From: Caldifarciminota bacterium
GTDB taxonomy: Bacteria; Hydrothermota; UBA3073; NMUJ01
DNA: 64,000 bases
Assembly: GCA_021158725.1 (NCBI GenBank)
Contig: JAGGUB010000044.1
Location: 62,001-126,000 of the forward strand
Direction: 5' to 3'
The notes beneath the pieces are model-generated. The model worked only from the letters and a program-made list of their open reading frames with translations, was not told the DNA's origin and did no database searches. Below, piece by piece: positions 1-8,421 of the stretch. Each line of letters opens with the position of its first letter. The stretch's first letter is position 1. Both the position numbers and the translations under genes were made by a program.

Positions 1-17
1 AATGTATGGGTTTATTT

Positions 18-1289
18 CTACCCGTGCCATAGTACCTCCAGGTTATGTGCATCCTTTGGGGTTATGGCACCCACTGCACTGATGGAGAATTGGTCAGGTT
101 GCAAGTATTTATCGAGCGTCGCTAATACATCGTCCATCTTTATAGATTTAAATTTAGCGATGACTTCATCAAGTGGTACGTATTTACCTTCGTAGATCTC
201 GTCACGCATAAGTTTACGCATACGGTGTACAGTGCTTTCGGATGATATTATGAGCCCCCCTGTGACATAGTTTTTTATGCGTTGGAGCTCATCTTCTTGT
301 AGATTATCGTGTAGATGTAGCATCTCTTCACGTATGGAGTTGAGCGATTTGACCACATTACGTGGTGTGGTAGCAAAGTATATCTCTAAGCTGCCGGTTT
401 CACAATAGAATTCGAGGTATGACGATACCGTATACACGAGGGCTTCGGATTCACGTAACCGCTGAAATAGCCTTGAGCTCATCGTACCACCTAAGATTGC
501 ATTACCGAGCACCAATGGGTGACGTTCATCACTCGCGTATGGGAAGGTGCGGTTACCTATTGCCACATGTACTTGTGATATATCGCGTTGCTTCTTGGTG
601 AATATACGTGGTTTGTAGGGTGGAAGCTCAGGTAACTGGATATCGGTACCGGGGGTGAGCTTGTTAAAGTAGCGGTCAACAAGATCTACGAGCTCGTTAT
701 GCTCAACAGCACCTGCGGCTGCAACTATGATCCTATCTGCAGTGTAATACTTGCGTTTGAACTCCACAAGCTGTTTGCCCTTTAAGCGTGATACGACTTT
801 CCATTCACCAAGTATCGGACGTGAAAGCGGATGTCCGGGGTATAGGAGTTGGTCGAGTCCAAAAAACGTTTGATCGGAGGGTGAATCAAGGAAGCTCTTA
901 ATTTCCTCACCCACCACACGTTTTTCTAACTCAATAGCGGTGGGATTGAAGTGCTCATTGGTAAGTATATCAGCAAGTACATCCCATATCTCATGTAGGT
1001 GATGGCTGGGTAACCTCGCATAGAAGTACGTAAACTCTTTGGAAGTATAGGCGTTGACTTCACCACCGACACCTTCTATCTCTTGGGCTATCTGTTTGGC
1101 TGTACGTTTTTTGGTACCCTTGAAGAGTATATGTTCGAGGAAGTGCGAGATACCATTTTCGTATGGGGATTCGTGTTTTGTACCTACGAGTATGGCTATA
1201 CCTAACGATATAGAGCGTACGTGGTCGAGCCGTTCAGTTATCACCCTTATCCCGTTGCTGAGGATGGTTTTGTTGTATTGTTCTTTCAT
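18..1289 (-). CDS. M16 family zinc metallopeptidase (processing-peptidase-like)
   Basis: This 423-residue protein is a single-unit M16 (insulinase/mitochondrial processing peptidase-like) protease. The inverted zinc motif HFLEH is at residues 49-53 (H49, H53 as ligands, E52 as catalytic base). The acidic third ligand is expected at E128/E129 in VVGEEI. A C-terminal M16 half follows, with a typical SSRLFQRLRE stretch near residue 270. There is no signal peptide, so it is probably cytoplasmic and degrades peptides. The start is kept at 1289 because the ATG overlaps the stop of the upstream glycosyltransferase gene by 4 nt, as ATGA. The gene is complete and ends 17 nt from the window edge. The family is secure; the substrate cannot be told from sequence. 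Confidence 0.93.
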   Translation of the reverse strand: MKEQYNKTILSNGIRVITERLDHVRSISLGIAILVGTKHESPYENGISHFLEHILFKGTKKRTAKQIAQEIEGVGGEVNAYTSKEFTYFYARLPSHHLHEIWDVLADILTNEHFNPTAIELEKRVVGEEIKSFLDSPSDQTFFGLDQLLYPGHPLSRPILGEWKVVSRLKGKQLVEFKRKYYTADRIIVAAAGAVEHNELVDLVDRYFNKLTPGTDIQLPELPPYKPRIFTKKQRDISQVHVAIGNRTFPYASDERHPLVLGNAILGGTMSSRLFQRLRESEALVYTVSSYLEFYCETGSLEIYFATTPRNVVKSLNSIREEMLHLHDNLQEDELQRIKNYVTGGLIISSESTVHRMRKLMRDEIYEGKYVPLDEVIAKFKSIKMDDVLATLDKYLQPDQFSISAVGAITPKDAHNLEVLWHG

Positions 1290-2002
1290 TTTGCTCTACG
1301 TAAAACCCTGTATAGCAGAAGTTTGTTTACCAGCCAGAAGGCTTCCCAGATGATCTTTTTGGTCATTTTCGAGCTACCCTCTGACCGTTCCGTGAACACT
1401 ATAGGTATCTCTTTTATTTTAAATCGCTTGTAATATGCCCAGAACAGTGTCTCGATTTGGAACCCATATCCTGTAGTTTTTATGCAATGCCAAGGTAGTG
1501 ATTCGAGCACTTTTCTGCGGTAGCATTTGAACCCACTCGTTAAGTCGACGAATGGCAACCCTGTCATATAGCGTGCGTAGAGGTTGGCAAAATACGATAG
1601 AAGTAAGCGCGTTATGGGCCAGTTTATCACACGTACACCGTTTATGTAGCGGGAACCTAACACAACGTCGGCCTCTTTTATGGTATCAATAAATCGTCGT
1701 ATATCGTTGGGATCGTGTGAGAAATCGGCATCCATCTGTATTATGATATCGTAACCGTTTTTAATAGCGTATTCAAACCCTGTTTTGTAGGCGGAACCAA
1801 GTCCCAGCTTGCTGGGACGTTGGATAAGATGCACACGTGGGGTGGTCTTGCTCACCTCTTTCACGTAATCACCGGTACCGTCGGGTGAGTTATCGTCCAC
1901 TATGAGGATGTGAAGGTTGGGGTCGATCTTCAGCAGACACTCAAGGAACTTGGCTATATTTTCACGTTCATTATAGGTGGGAGTGACAACCAATGTACGC
2001 AT
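1286..2002 (-). CDS. GT2 polyprenol-phosphate mannosyltransferase-like glycosyltransferase
   Basis: This is a GT-A fold family 2 glycosyltransferase of the dolichyl/polyprenyl-phosphate mannose synthase type. It begins MRTLVVTPTYNERENI, followed by the nucleotide-binding IVDDNSPDGTG and the metal-binding DADFSHDP motif (DxD-like). It has no C-terminal membrane domain, so it resembles the soluble Dpm1 type that transfers a sugar from GDP- or UDP-sugar to a lipid phosphate at the inner membrane face. The frame extends 11 codons upstream to 2035. I prefer the ATG at 2002 because the family N terminus starts there and a promoter-like TTGACA/TACTTT pair ends 6 nt upstream. It overlaps the downstream M16 peptidase gene by 4 nt. 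The exact sugar is unknown. Confidence 0.88.
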   Translation of the reverse strand: MRTLVVTPTYNERENIAKFLECLLKIDPNLHILIVDDNSPDGTGDYVKEVSKTTPRVHLIQRPSKLGLGSAYKTGFEYAIKNGYDIIIQMDADFSHDPNDIRRFIDTIKEADVVLGSRYINGVRVINWPITRLLLSYFANLYARYMTGLPFVDLTSGFKCYRRKVLESLPWHCIKTTGYGFQIETLFWAYYKRFKIKEIPIVFTERSEGSSKMTKKIIWEAFWLVNKLLLYRVLRRAK

Positions 2003-2008
2003 TAAGTA

Positions 2009-2035
2009 AAAGTATGTCGTCATGGGGTGTGTCAA
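2009..2035 (-). promoter_or_regulatory. Predicted leaderless promoter of the glycosyltransferase operon
   Basis: On the minus strand a TTGACA box (2030-2035) is followed after 15 nt by TACTTT (2009-2014). Exactly 6 nt then separate the -10 box from the ATG at 2002. No Shine-Dalgarno sequence is present. The geometry matches several other operon heads in the window, so transcription probably starts at or within a base or two of the start codon. This is inferred from spacing only. Confidence 0.5.
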
Positions 2036-2077
2036 TTTACAACTGTAGCTTAGACAATGTAGCTAAATGGATGGTGG

Positions 2078-2105
2078 TTGATTTTCTACTGTCTCAAAAT
2101 AATGA
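2078..2105 (+). promoter_or_regulatory. Predicted leaderless promoter of the ligase-domain/purD operon
   Basis: TTGATT (2078-2083), a 16-nt spacer and TAATGA (2100-2105) are followed after 6 nt by the ATG at 2112. No ribosome-binding site precedes that ATG. The layout repeats the window-wide pattern of a -10 element placed immediately before the start codon. Confidence 0.45.
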
Positions 2106-2111
2106 TTAAAT

Positions 2112-2708
2112 ATGGAGCTAAGTGGCCCAGTTTGGTTGATGCAACCCATCCCTTACTGGGGTGAGAAGTTACAAGGTGATTGGATATATGAACCCAAAAT
2201 CGATGGCTGGCGCTTACAAGTGATAAAATATCAAGATGGTAGAGTTGAGTTTTGGGGTAGACGGTTGGAACGTTCACCTAATTGGACTGCTAAGCTATCT
2301 TATTTGATACCAGCGTTTAGGAAGCTACCCAATGGTAGTTTGGTGGATGCTGAACTGTACTCAACCGGTGGTAGGCGGTTTATACCGTCACTATTTGCAC
2401 GTAAACGTAAGGTTGACCCTATAATTTATGTGTTTGATGTGATATTCTGGGAGGGTGAATTCGTTGGTAACCACAAATTACGTGAAAGGAAGGCCTTGCT
2501 TGAAACAATAAGCTGGAGCCCACCGGTTGAGGTCTTGCGATACGATAGGATACGCAATATACGTGAACATTGGGAAGCAGTTATCAAAAGTGGTGGTGAA
2601 GGGCTTGTACTCAAGTATCTTGAATCCACCTATGAGGTAGGACGTGACGGCCCAATAGCAACCCAGTACTGGAGGAAAGTCAAACGAGGGTTATATATAG
2701 AAGGATAG
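2112..2708 (+). CDS. Minimal ATP-dependent DNA ligase adenylation-domain protein
   Basis: The 198-residue product consists almost only of a covalent nucleotidyltransferase (adenylation) domain. Motif I is EPKIDGWR with the candidate AMP-accepting lysine K29. A WGRRLERS stretch follows. Then come a motif III-like DAE (79-81), VFDVIFWEG (IIIa), GGEGLVLK (IV, about 161-168) and WRKVKR (V, 187-192). No OB-fold or motif VI follows, although most DNA and RNA ligases and capping enzymes carry one. Even the small bacterial LigE enzymes keep an OB domain. The gene is 1 nt upstream of purD and has its own predicted leaderless promoter. A full NAD-dependent ligase (ligA) lies at 50-52 kb, so this is an accessory enzyme, perhaps for repair or RNA. 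Activity without a partner is uncertain. Confidence 0.8.
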   Translation: MELSGPVWLMQPIPYWGEKLQGDWIYEPKIDGWRLQVIKYQDGRVEFWGRRLERSPNWTAKLSYLIPAFRKLPNGSLVDAELYSTGGRRFIPSLFARKRKVDPIIYVFDVIFWEGEFVGNHKLRERKALLETISWSPPVEVLRYDRIRNIREHWEAVIKSGGEGLVLKYLESTYEVGRDGPIATQYWRKVKRGLYIEG

Positions 2709-2709
2709 G

Positions 2710-3972
2710 ATGAAAGTACTTGTAGTGGGTAGTGGCGGTAGGGAGCACGCACTCGGTTGGAAATTGGCACAAAGTACGTTGGTGGATGAACTGTTCTTTG
2801 CACCCGGTAATGCAGGTACTGAACTTATAGGTGAGAATTTACCCATCAACACAGAAGATGTAGAGGGTATCATCAAGTTTGCTAAGAATGTTGACCTCGT
2901 TGTGGTAGGACCTGAGAATCCACTCGCTATGGGTATAATAAATGAGCTACCGCCAGGGAAGGGGTTTGGGCCCACACGTGAAGCTACGACTATCGAATCT
3001 GATAAGGCGTTTGCTAAAGAGGTGATGAAAAAGGTTAATGTTCCCACGGCAAGATTCAAGATATTTACAGATTACGAGTTGGCAAAGTCGTATCTTGAAA
3101 CTATAAGTTACCCGCAGGTAATTAAAGCGTCAGGGCTTGCTGCTGGTAAGGGTAGCTTCGTTGTTAAGACCAAAGAGCAAGCGTTTGAGGTATTACATGA
3201 TTTGATGGTCAACCGTACGTTAGGTGACGCTGGCAGTAAGGTGGTGATAGAGGAATATCTTGAGGGTGAAGAAGTCTCGTTGTTGGTGTTTGTTGATGGT
3301 AAAGATTTGGTACCGTTGATCCCATCACAAGATCATAAACAGCTATATGATGGCGATAAAGGACCCAATACAGGTGGTATGGGTGCATATGCACCGGTAC
3401 CATTTCTGGATAAGGATGAGATCGAGAATATCCTTGAACACATATTTAACCCAACAATATGGCAGCTGAAACGCGAAGGTGTCATATACAAAGGTGTACT
3501 GTATGCGGGGTTGATGTTAACCGATGAGGGGCCGAAAGTGCTCGAATTCAATGCAAGATTTGGTGACCCCGAAACACAAGCGATATTACCGTTGCTGGGG
3601 TCGGATCTTATGGAACCCATACTTGCGACGATAGATGGTGAGCTGGCAAATGTGAGGTTGAAATGGCAACCCGATACAGCAGTCTGTGTGGTACTTGCAT
3701 CTAAAGGCTATCCTGGTAAGTACGAAAAAGGTAAGGAGATAGTGGGGTTGGATGATGTCGAAAATGTAATAGTATTTCATGCAGGTACAAAACGTGAAAA
3801 TAATCGCATAGTGACAGCTGGTGGTAGGGTGTTGAACGTTGTTGCAGTAGATAAGGATTTGCCAGCTGCAGTGGATAAAGTTTATGAGGAGCTACCAAAG
3901 ATACAGTTTGATGGCGTATATTATCGTAGCGATATAGGGTGGCATGGGCTTAGGTACTTGGGTAAATGGTGA
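2710..3972 (+). CDS. purD: Phosphoribosylamine-glycine ligase (GAR synthetase)
   Basis: PurD joins phosphoribosylamine and glycine using ATP, the second step of de novo purine synthesis, in the cytoplasm. The 420-residue protein starts with the family N domain MKVLVVGSGGREHALGWKLA. The ATP-grasp region includes KASGLAAGKG and the EYLEGEEVSLLVFVDG segment. The catalytic region includes NTGGMGAYAPVP and LEFNARFGDPETQ. The length is standard. It follows the minimal ligase gene by one base, and the following DUF72 gene overlaps its end by 7 nt, so the three are probably one transcript. No other purine genes are in the window. Confidence 0.98.
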   Translation: MKVLVVGSGGREHALGWKLAQSTLVDELFFAPGNAGTELIGENLPINTEDVEGIIKFAKNVDLVVVGPENPLAMGIINELPPGKGFGPTREATTIESDKAFAKEVMKKVNVPTARFKIFTDYELAKSYLETISYPQVIKASGLAAGKGSFVVKTKEQAFEVLHDLMVNRTLGDAGSKVVIEEYLEGEEVSLLVFVDGKDLVPLIPSQDHKQLYDGDKGPNTGGMGAYAPVPFLDKDEIENILEHIFNPTIWQLKREGVIYKGVLYAGLMLTDEGPKVLEFNARFGDPETQAILPLLGSDLMEPILATIDGELANVRLKWQPDTAVCVVLASKGYPGKYEKGKEIVGLDDVENVIVFHAGTKRENNRIVTAGGRVLNVVAVDKDLPAAVDKVYEELPKIQFDGVYYRSDIGWHGLRYLGKW

Positions 3973-4688
3973 TTAAAGTTGGGTGTTGTGGGTTCCCTCT
4001 CTCACGTAAGCAGTATTACAAGATATTTAAGGTGGTAGAAGTGCAACAAACGTTCTATGAGCCACCACTACCGGAGACACTGAAGAGGTGGCGTGATGAG
4101 GCACCTGATGGGTTTGAGTTCACGATAAAGGCATGGCAGTTGATCACACATACACCGAGTAGCCCCACATATCGTAAGCTAAAACGTACCAGTATCGATA
4201 CGAGTAAAGCTGAGCTGTACGGTAATTTCAGGCTTACAGCTGAGGTACTACATGCGTGGAAGCTGACAAGGGAAGCTGCAAACATATTAAAAGCTAAGGT
4301 GATAGTGTTTCAGTCACCGGCAGCGTTCCAACCTACGGATGAGAACAAAGACAACCTGCGTAGGTTTTTCGATAGGATACGTGACCCTAATTTTATATAC
4401 GTGTGGGAGCCACGTGGTAAGTGGCAACCTGATGAAATACGTGAGCTATGTGAGGAGTTGGGTGTGGTGGATTGCGTTGATCCGTTCAAACGTCAAAAGA
4501 CAGTGGGCGAGATTACATATTATAGGTTACACGGTAAAGGTGGGTATCGATACCAGTATACCGACGAGGAGCTTACAACCCTAAAGACATGGCTAAAGGA
4601 AGGTGTAAACTATGTGATGTTCAATAACGTCTATATGCGTGAAGATGCACAAAGGTTTATGGTGATGTTGGGGGGAAAGGCAATATGA
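3966..4688 (+). CDS. DUF72 (YecE-like) family protein
   Basis: The 240-residue protein matches the DUF72 family, a TIM-barrel-like fold of unknown function. Typical features are the N-terminal VGCCGFPLSRKQYYKIF, VVEVQQTFYEPP, a GFEFTIKAWQLITH strand and a C-terminal YYRLHGKGGYRYQYTDEEL segment. The last segment is the usual YxRxHG...Y motif. There is no signal peptide or membrane segment. It overlaps purD by 7 nt and ends 8 nt before the convergent end of sbcC, with no terminator in between. The biochemical role of DUF72 proteins is not established, so no function is assigned. Confidence 0.9.
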   Translation: MVIKVGCCGFPLSRKQYYKIFKVVEVQQTFYEPPLPETLKRWRDEAPDGFEFTIKAWQLITHTPSSPTYRKLKRTSIDTSKAELYGNFRLTAEVLHAWKLTREAANILKAKVIVFQSPAAFQPTDENKDNLRRFFDRIRDPNFIYVWEPRGKWQPDEIRELCEELGVVDCVDPFKRQKTVGEITYYRLHGKGGYRYQYTDEELTTLKTWLKEGVNYVMFNNVYMREDAQRFMVMLGGKAI

Positions 4689-4696
4689 AGGACAGT

Positions 4697-7135
4697 TCAT
4701 CGTTTCACGTATGTGCCACGGATTGGATCTTTTGCCAGCTCCACACGGTTATCGGTGATCTCCGTAAAACTCACATCGTGGCTGATAAGGAATAGCTGGT
4801 CGTAGGGTTTGTCACCACCTTCCTCAAGACGTTTGAACACCTCAACAAGGTTTTCACGATGTTCGGTGTCGAGGTTAGATGTAGGTTCGTCAAAGAACGC
4901 TATCCTTGTACCACATACCTTAAGTAATGCCAACCTCAGTGCTATCACGGCAGTCATGAACTCACCCCCTGATAGGTTCATATCTTCACGTACACGTCGT
5001 ACACCGTTAACGTAATCGACTAACCTTATCGAGTATCCTTCACCCCATTCCAGCTCCTCATCTGTATCGCTGATCGCCTGGTAGATGCGGTTGGCTTCGA
5101 TGCTTATACGGGTACGTAGTTTCTGTGATAGACGTTCGCCTATCTTGTTGAATATGCGGTCCCTTATGAATTGCAACAACTCAAGGGTATGATGCCACTC
5201 ATCTCTTTCGGATTTGAGCTGTTCCAGCTTCGTCTTCTTAGATTCAAGGTTGATGATGTCAGCTTCCAATGATCTCAGGTTACTTTCGTAGATCTCGAGC
5301 TCACGTTCATAAGCTTTATGGTCGGCTTTCAATCTCTCCAGCTGTGTGCGTTTCTCGCTATGTTTTACCTCATCGTACCGACGCTTCATAGCTTCAAGTT
5401 GTTCAGTATATGCCTCTATCCTGGCTTTAACCTCAGATAGCTGGTGTTCAAGCTCACCGATATGTGCATTAACTTCACTTTCGCGGTCGACAAATTTCGT
5501 CAACTTCATGTACTCCTCGAAGCTGGGTTTCAGTTTTTCGCTTTCTTCTGTTATCTCATGTAACCTCTTCTGCAGTTTGTCAAACTCACTCAACTTATTG
5601 GCTAACTCGTTACGCTCTTTATTGATTAAGTTGAGTTTAAGCTGTAGCTCATCGATCCTTTGCTCAACCTGTGAAAGCATATCATGTTTCGTATGGAGTT
5701 CAGCCAGTAGTTTATCCCTACGTTCATGCAGTAGGTCAAACTTCTTCAGCTGTAGCTTAAGATCGTCTAACCTATTCACCTGGGGTTCGAGTTGTTCGAT
5801 CTCCTCCTTCAATTTAGTGATTTCCGCATGTAACTGTTTCTTTTTCGCGGTTAGATCCACACTATCAGCTATTGGACATGCTTCGTCAAATATTGGGCAT
5901 ATACCTGAACGGAGTTTATCCTCTCCTTCGACCGTGAACCGCAACCTCTCCTCCAGCGTGACCTTGGCTGATTTTAATGCCTCCAACCGCTTCTGTAGCT
6001 GCATAAGCTGTGTAAGTGAGTGTTCAACTTCATCTTTATGGGAGAGCTCGCCATCCAGCTGCTGTTTTTCTTGGTTGAGCACATCTATGTCTTTCTTAAG
6101 GTCGTCCAGTTTTTTGGTTAACTCCTTTATTTCGGTCTCGAGCTGCACCTGTTGACGTTCGTATTCGGTCAATTTCTGGGTGAGCTCGTCCCTCTCCTGT
6201 AACGAGCGGTTTAACTCCTCTATTGACCTTTCTATCTCACGATAGCGTTCATAATAAGGGTGTAGCTTCTCCATCTGTGTACGTGCTTCTGTGATAACCA
6301 TTTTATCTTGACGATACTTCTGTAGCTCACTATTGATTGCTTTAAGGTTGCCCTCCTCATGTTTGATAGATAGTTCCAGCTCATGTATTGAATTTTTGAG
6401 CTGATCGAGTTCACTCACTTCTTGGGTAAGCTTGTCGATCTCTGTACGTAGCTGCTGGAGCATCTTTTTGCCATGGTTTATTTTGTTGAGCACCTCCTGA
6501 TACTCTCGATGCTTGCTATCCAGCTCACCATCTATGTCACCGAAATCCGCTATACGGTGGGTGAGCTCCTCTATTTTGCTCTTTATTAAGCTTGCATGTC
6601 GTTGTGTAGCCTTGAATGCTTCACGGAATTCACTTATACCGAGTATCTTCTCGAAGCTATCGGTACGTTCTTTACCGGATTCGTTGAATGGATAAAGGAA
6701 CCTACCCTGAAATGGTCCAATGACATACTCGAACTCCTTATCCAATGCACGGGTGGGATCGATCCCCAACAGCTCCTTAACGATGGCGTTTATCTGTACG
6801 TCACGTGTCTCCTTTTCAGACCAGTTACCAAAATTGTACTCGTAAAGTATACGATGACCGCTCGGCAAGAACCGTCGTATTTTGTATTCTTTACCATCTT
6901 TACCGACAAAGATGATGCTTATTTCACCTTTCTTTGTACCGAATGCTAAGAAGTTCTTGATATTGCCCACAAACTTCTTAGCTGGTACATCGAACAGCGT
7001 ATAAGCTATGGATTCAAATATTGTGGATTTACCTACACCGTTAGCCCCACATATGACCTGTATTCCGCTACCAAAGTTTAAGCTGATCTCCCTTATAGAT
7101 TTGACGTTCTTTATCTCTATACTCTTTAAGTACAT
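4697..7135 (-). CDS. sbcC: SbcC/Rad50-type DNA repair ATPase
   Basis: This 812-residue SMC-like ATPase partners the Mre11/SbcD nuclease in double-strand break and hairpin processing. The N-terminal Walker A is GANGVGKST (30-38). Two long heptad-rich coiled coils span roughly 180-400 and 430-680. The C-terminal signature LSGGEF starts at 721, and Walker B with D-loop is FFDEPTSNLD at about 747-756. At the hinge the usual CxxC zinc hook is replaced by C413-x6-C420 within CPIFDEAC. The size is Rad50-like and shorter than E. coli SbcC. The start codon lies 68 nt inside the end of sbcD, and MYLKSIEIKNVKSI is the expected family N terminus. Confidence 0.95.
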   Translation of the reverse strand: MYLKSIEIKNVKSIREISLNFGSGIQVICGANGVGKSTIFESIAYTLFDVPAKKFVGNIKNFLAFGTKKGEISIIFVGKDGKEYKIRRFLPSGHRILYEYNFGNWSEKETRDVQINAIVKELLGIDPTRALDKEFEYVIGPFQGRFLYPFNESGKERTDSFEKILGISEFREAFKATQRHASLIKSKIEELTHRIADFGDIDGELDSKHREYQEVLNKINHGKKMLQQLRTEIDKLTQEVSELDQLKNSIHELELSIKHEEGNLKAINSELQKYRQDKMVITEARTQMEKLHPYYERYREIERSIEELNRSLQERDELTQKLTEYERQQVQLETEIKELTKKLDDLKKDIDVLNQEKQQLDGELSHKDEVEHSLTQLMQLQKRLEALKSAKVTLEERLRFTVEGEDKLRSGICPIFDEACPIADSVDLTAKKKQLHAEITKLKEEIEQLEPQVNRLDDLKLQLKKFDLLHERRDKLLAELHTKHDMLSQVEQRIDELQLKLNLINKERNELANKLSEFDKLQKRLHEITEESEKLKPSFEEYMKLTKFVDRESEVNAHIGELEHQLSEVKARIEAYTEQLEAMKRRYDEVKHSEKRTQLERLKADHKAYERELEIYESNLRSLEADIINLESKKTKLEQLKSERDEWHHTLELLQFIRDRIFNKIGERLSQKLRTRISIEANRIYQAISDTDEELEWGEGYSIRLVDYVNGVRRVREDMNLSGGEFMTAVIALRLALLKVCGTRIAFFDEPTSNLDTEHRENLVEVFKRLEEGGDKPYDQLFLISHDVSFTEITDNRVELAKDPIRGTYVKR

Positions 7136-8336
7136 TGCTATCCTTTCTTAGTTCCTCTATGACTTCGGTTTCACTTACGGTTTCGTTGAGTGTAAGTTGT
7201 TTGAGCTTAAGCACAATGTCTGTCAATTTATCCTTTAAGTGTCGATATTCGGGTGACTCATCTATCATCGTCTGTATTGTATCACGTATAAGTTGGTGTA
7301 ATGGTAGCTCTTCGCCTTCTGTATCACTGAACGTAGTAACTTCTACCCTTATATGTGTGCTCATGGGGGTGAACCTATCGTTTATCAGTTTTTTGAGTCG
7401 CTCCCTTTTGATCTCCGATGGATGTAGGTTTAACCTCCCCTGTAGGGTGACCTGCAGGAGTGCATCTTTTGTGGGTGCAACCTGTGTCAACTTATCCAAC
7501 ACCTTGGTCTCTACATCCTCTATGAGGTGTACACCTGTTAGGTTGACAAAAACCTGATACATGGGGCGACGTCTTCGGAGTTGATCTATTGGTACGAACT
7601 CAGGTGGTTTACCAAGTTCGAACACATAGAACCCTTTGGTGCTGTCTTCTTCACCGAAATTGACATTCTCCAACCCACCTGGGTTATATGCAAAGCCATC
7701 CACCTCGTAGTTGTTATGACCATGGCCGAGCGCTACGTAACGGAAATAATCTTTGAGCGGTATAAGCTCGGATTTGTCGATTTTACCTACATCTATTAAT
7801 GTACGATACTCGTTTACCCCCACATGTAGTAGCAATATGTTCTCTCTGGTGGTATCGATGTGTGGTAACAGTTCACGTATGATTTCACCCGCCTGTGTAC
7901 CGAAATAACCTAACCCATATATCCGTACGTTGCCGATGTCGATGAATGAGCCAATCTTTCGTTCGTCATCCCATGGTATGAGTTCAACCCCATGCTCGGT
8001 GTTGAATGGCCGCAGAAACTTAATATAACCACGTAACGATAGGAACTCGAGCCACGAGCCTTCACGTGTACCGATGTTGTCATGGTTACCAAACGTGGCT
8101 ATAACATCTATATTATGCTCACGTAATAAGTTGAGTATATCGATCGTATCCGATAGTATTCTTGGTGATACCTGAGGTTTGTGGAATAGGTCACCTGCAA
8201 CTAATATCACATCAATATGGTTGTCGATCGCGAATTCGGCAACTTTGCGAAATGCATCAAAAAAATCGTAGTACCTATCGGGTGCATCCTTTAAGGTTTT
8301 GCCAAGATGTAGGTCAGCCACATGTAGGAATTTCAT
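7068..8336 (-). CDS. sbcD: SbcD/Mre11-type DNA repair nuclease
   Basis: This calcineurin-like Mn2+-dependent 3'-5' exonuclease/endonuclease works with SbcC on DNA ends. The five phosphoesterase motifs are visible: HVADLHLG (D8, H10), VAGDLFH (D49), TFGNHDN (N84, H85), LLLHVG and ALGHGHNN. The C-terminal part carries the capping and Rad50-binding regions. The 422 residues fit the Mre11 group. It is the first gene of the sbcD-sbcC operon and overlaps sbcC by 68 nt. A promoter-like TTGACG/TACCCA lies 6 nt before its ATG, divergent from the archease gene. Confidence 0.96.
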   Translation of the reverse strand: MKFLHVADLHLGKTLKDAPDRYYDFFDAFRKVAEFAIDNHIDVILVAGDLFHKPQVSPRILSDTIDILNLLREHNIDVIATFGNHDNIGTREGSWLEFLSLRGYIKFLRPFNTEHGVELIPWDDERKIGSFIDIGNVRIYGLGYFGTQAGEIIRELLPHIDTTRENILLLHVGVNEYRTLIDVGKIDKSELIPLKDYFRYVALGHGHNNYEVDGFAYNPGGLENVNFGEEDSTKGFYVFELGKPPEFVPIDQLRRRRPMYQVFVNLTGVHLIEDVETKVLDKLTQVAPTKDALLQVTLQGRLNLHPSEIKRERLKKLINDRFTPMSTHIRVEVTTFSDTEGEELPLHQLIRDTIQTMIDESPEYRHLKDKLTDIVLKLKQLTLNETVSETEVIEELRKDSNVLKEYRDKERQIYKGDQLKLW

Positions 8337-8342
8337 CTATTA

Positions 8343-8369
8343 TGGGTAACGTATATTCTGGTACGTCAA
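8343..8369 (-). promoter_or_regulatory. Predicted leaderless promoter of sbcD-sbcC
   Basis: TTGACG (8364-8369, minus strand), a 15-nt spacer and a weak TACCCA -10 (8343-8348) precede the sbcD ATG by 6 nt. The -10 matches consensus poorly, but the spacing is the same as at the other operon heads. It is back to back with the archease promoter, whose -35 lies 19 nt away. Confidence 0.4.
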
Positions 8370-8387
8370 CAATATGTGATGCTGTGA

Positions 8388-8415
8388 TTGATAATTTACC
8401 AGACTGCTGTATTTT
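8388..8415 (+). promoter_or_regulatory. Predicted leaderless promoter of the archease gene
   Basis: TTGATA (8388-8393), 16 nt and TATTTT (8410-8415) end 6 nt before the ATG at 8422. There is no Shine-Dalgarno sequence in the 6-nt gap. The predicted transcript would therefore start at or near the AUG. Confidence 0.5.
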
Positions 8416-8421
8416 AATTGC

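Noticed and set aside
2086..2277. Minus-strand frame over the ligase-domain start
   Set aside because: Antisense, short and without ribosome site or conserved features.
5346..6155. Long plus-strand frame of 269 residues rich in Ser, Cys and Leu
   Set aside because: It is the antisense of the sbcC coiled coil; codons for Glu/Lys/Leu give Ser/Phe-like runs. No family features.
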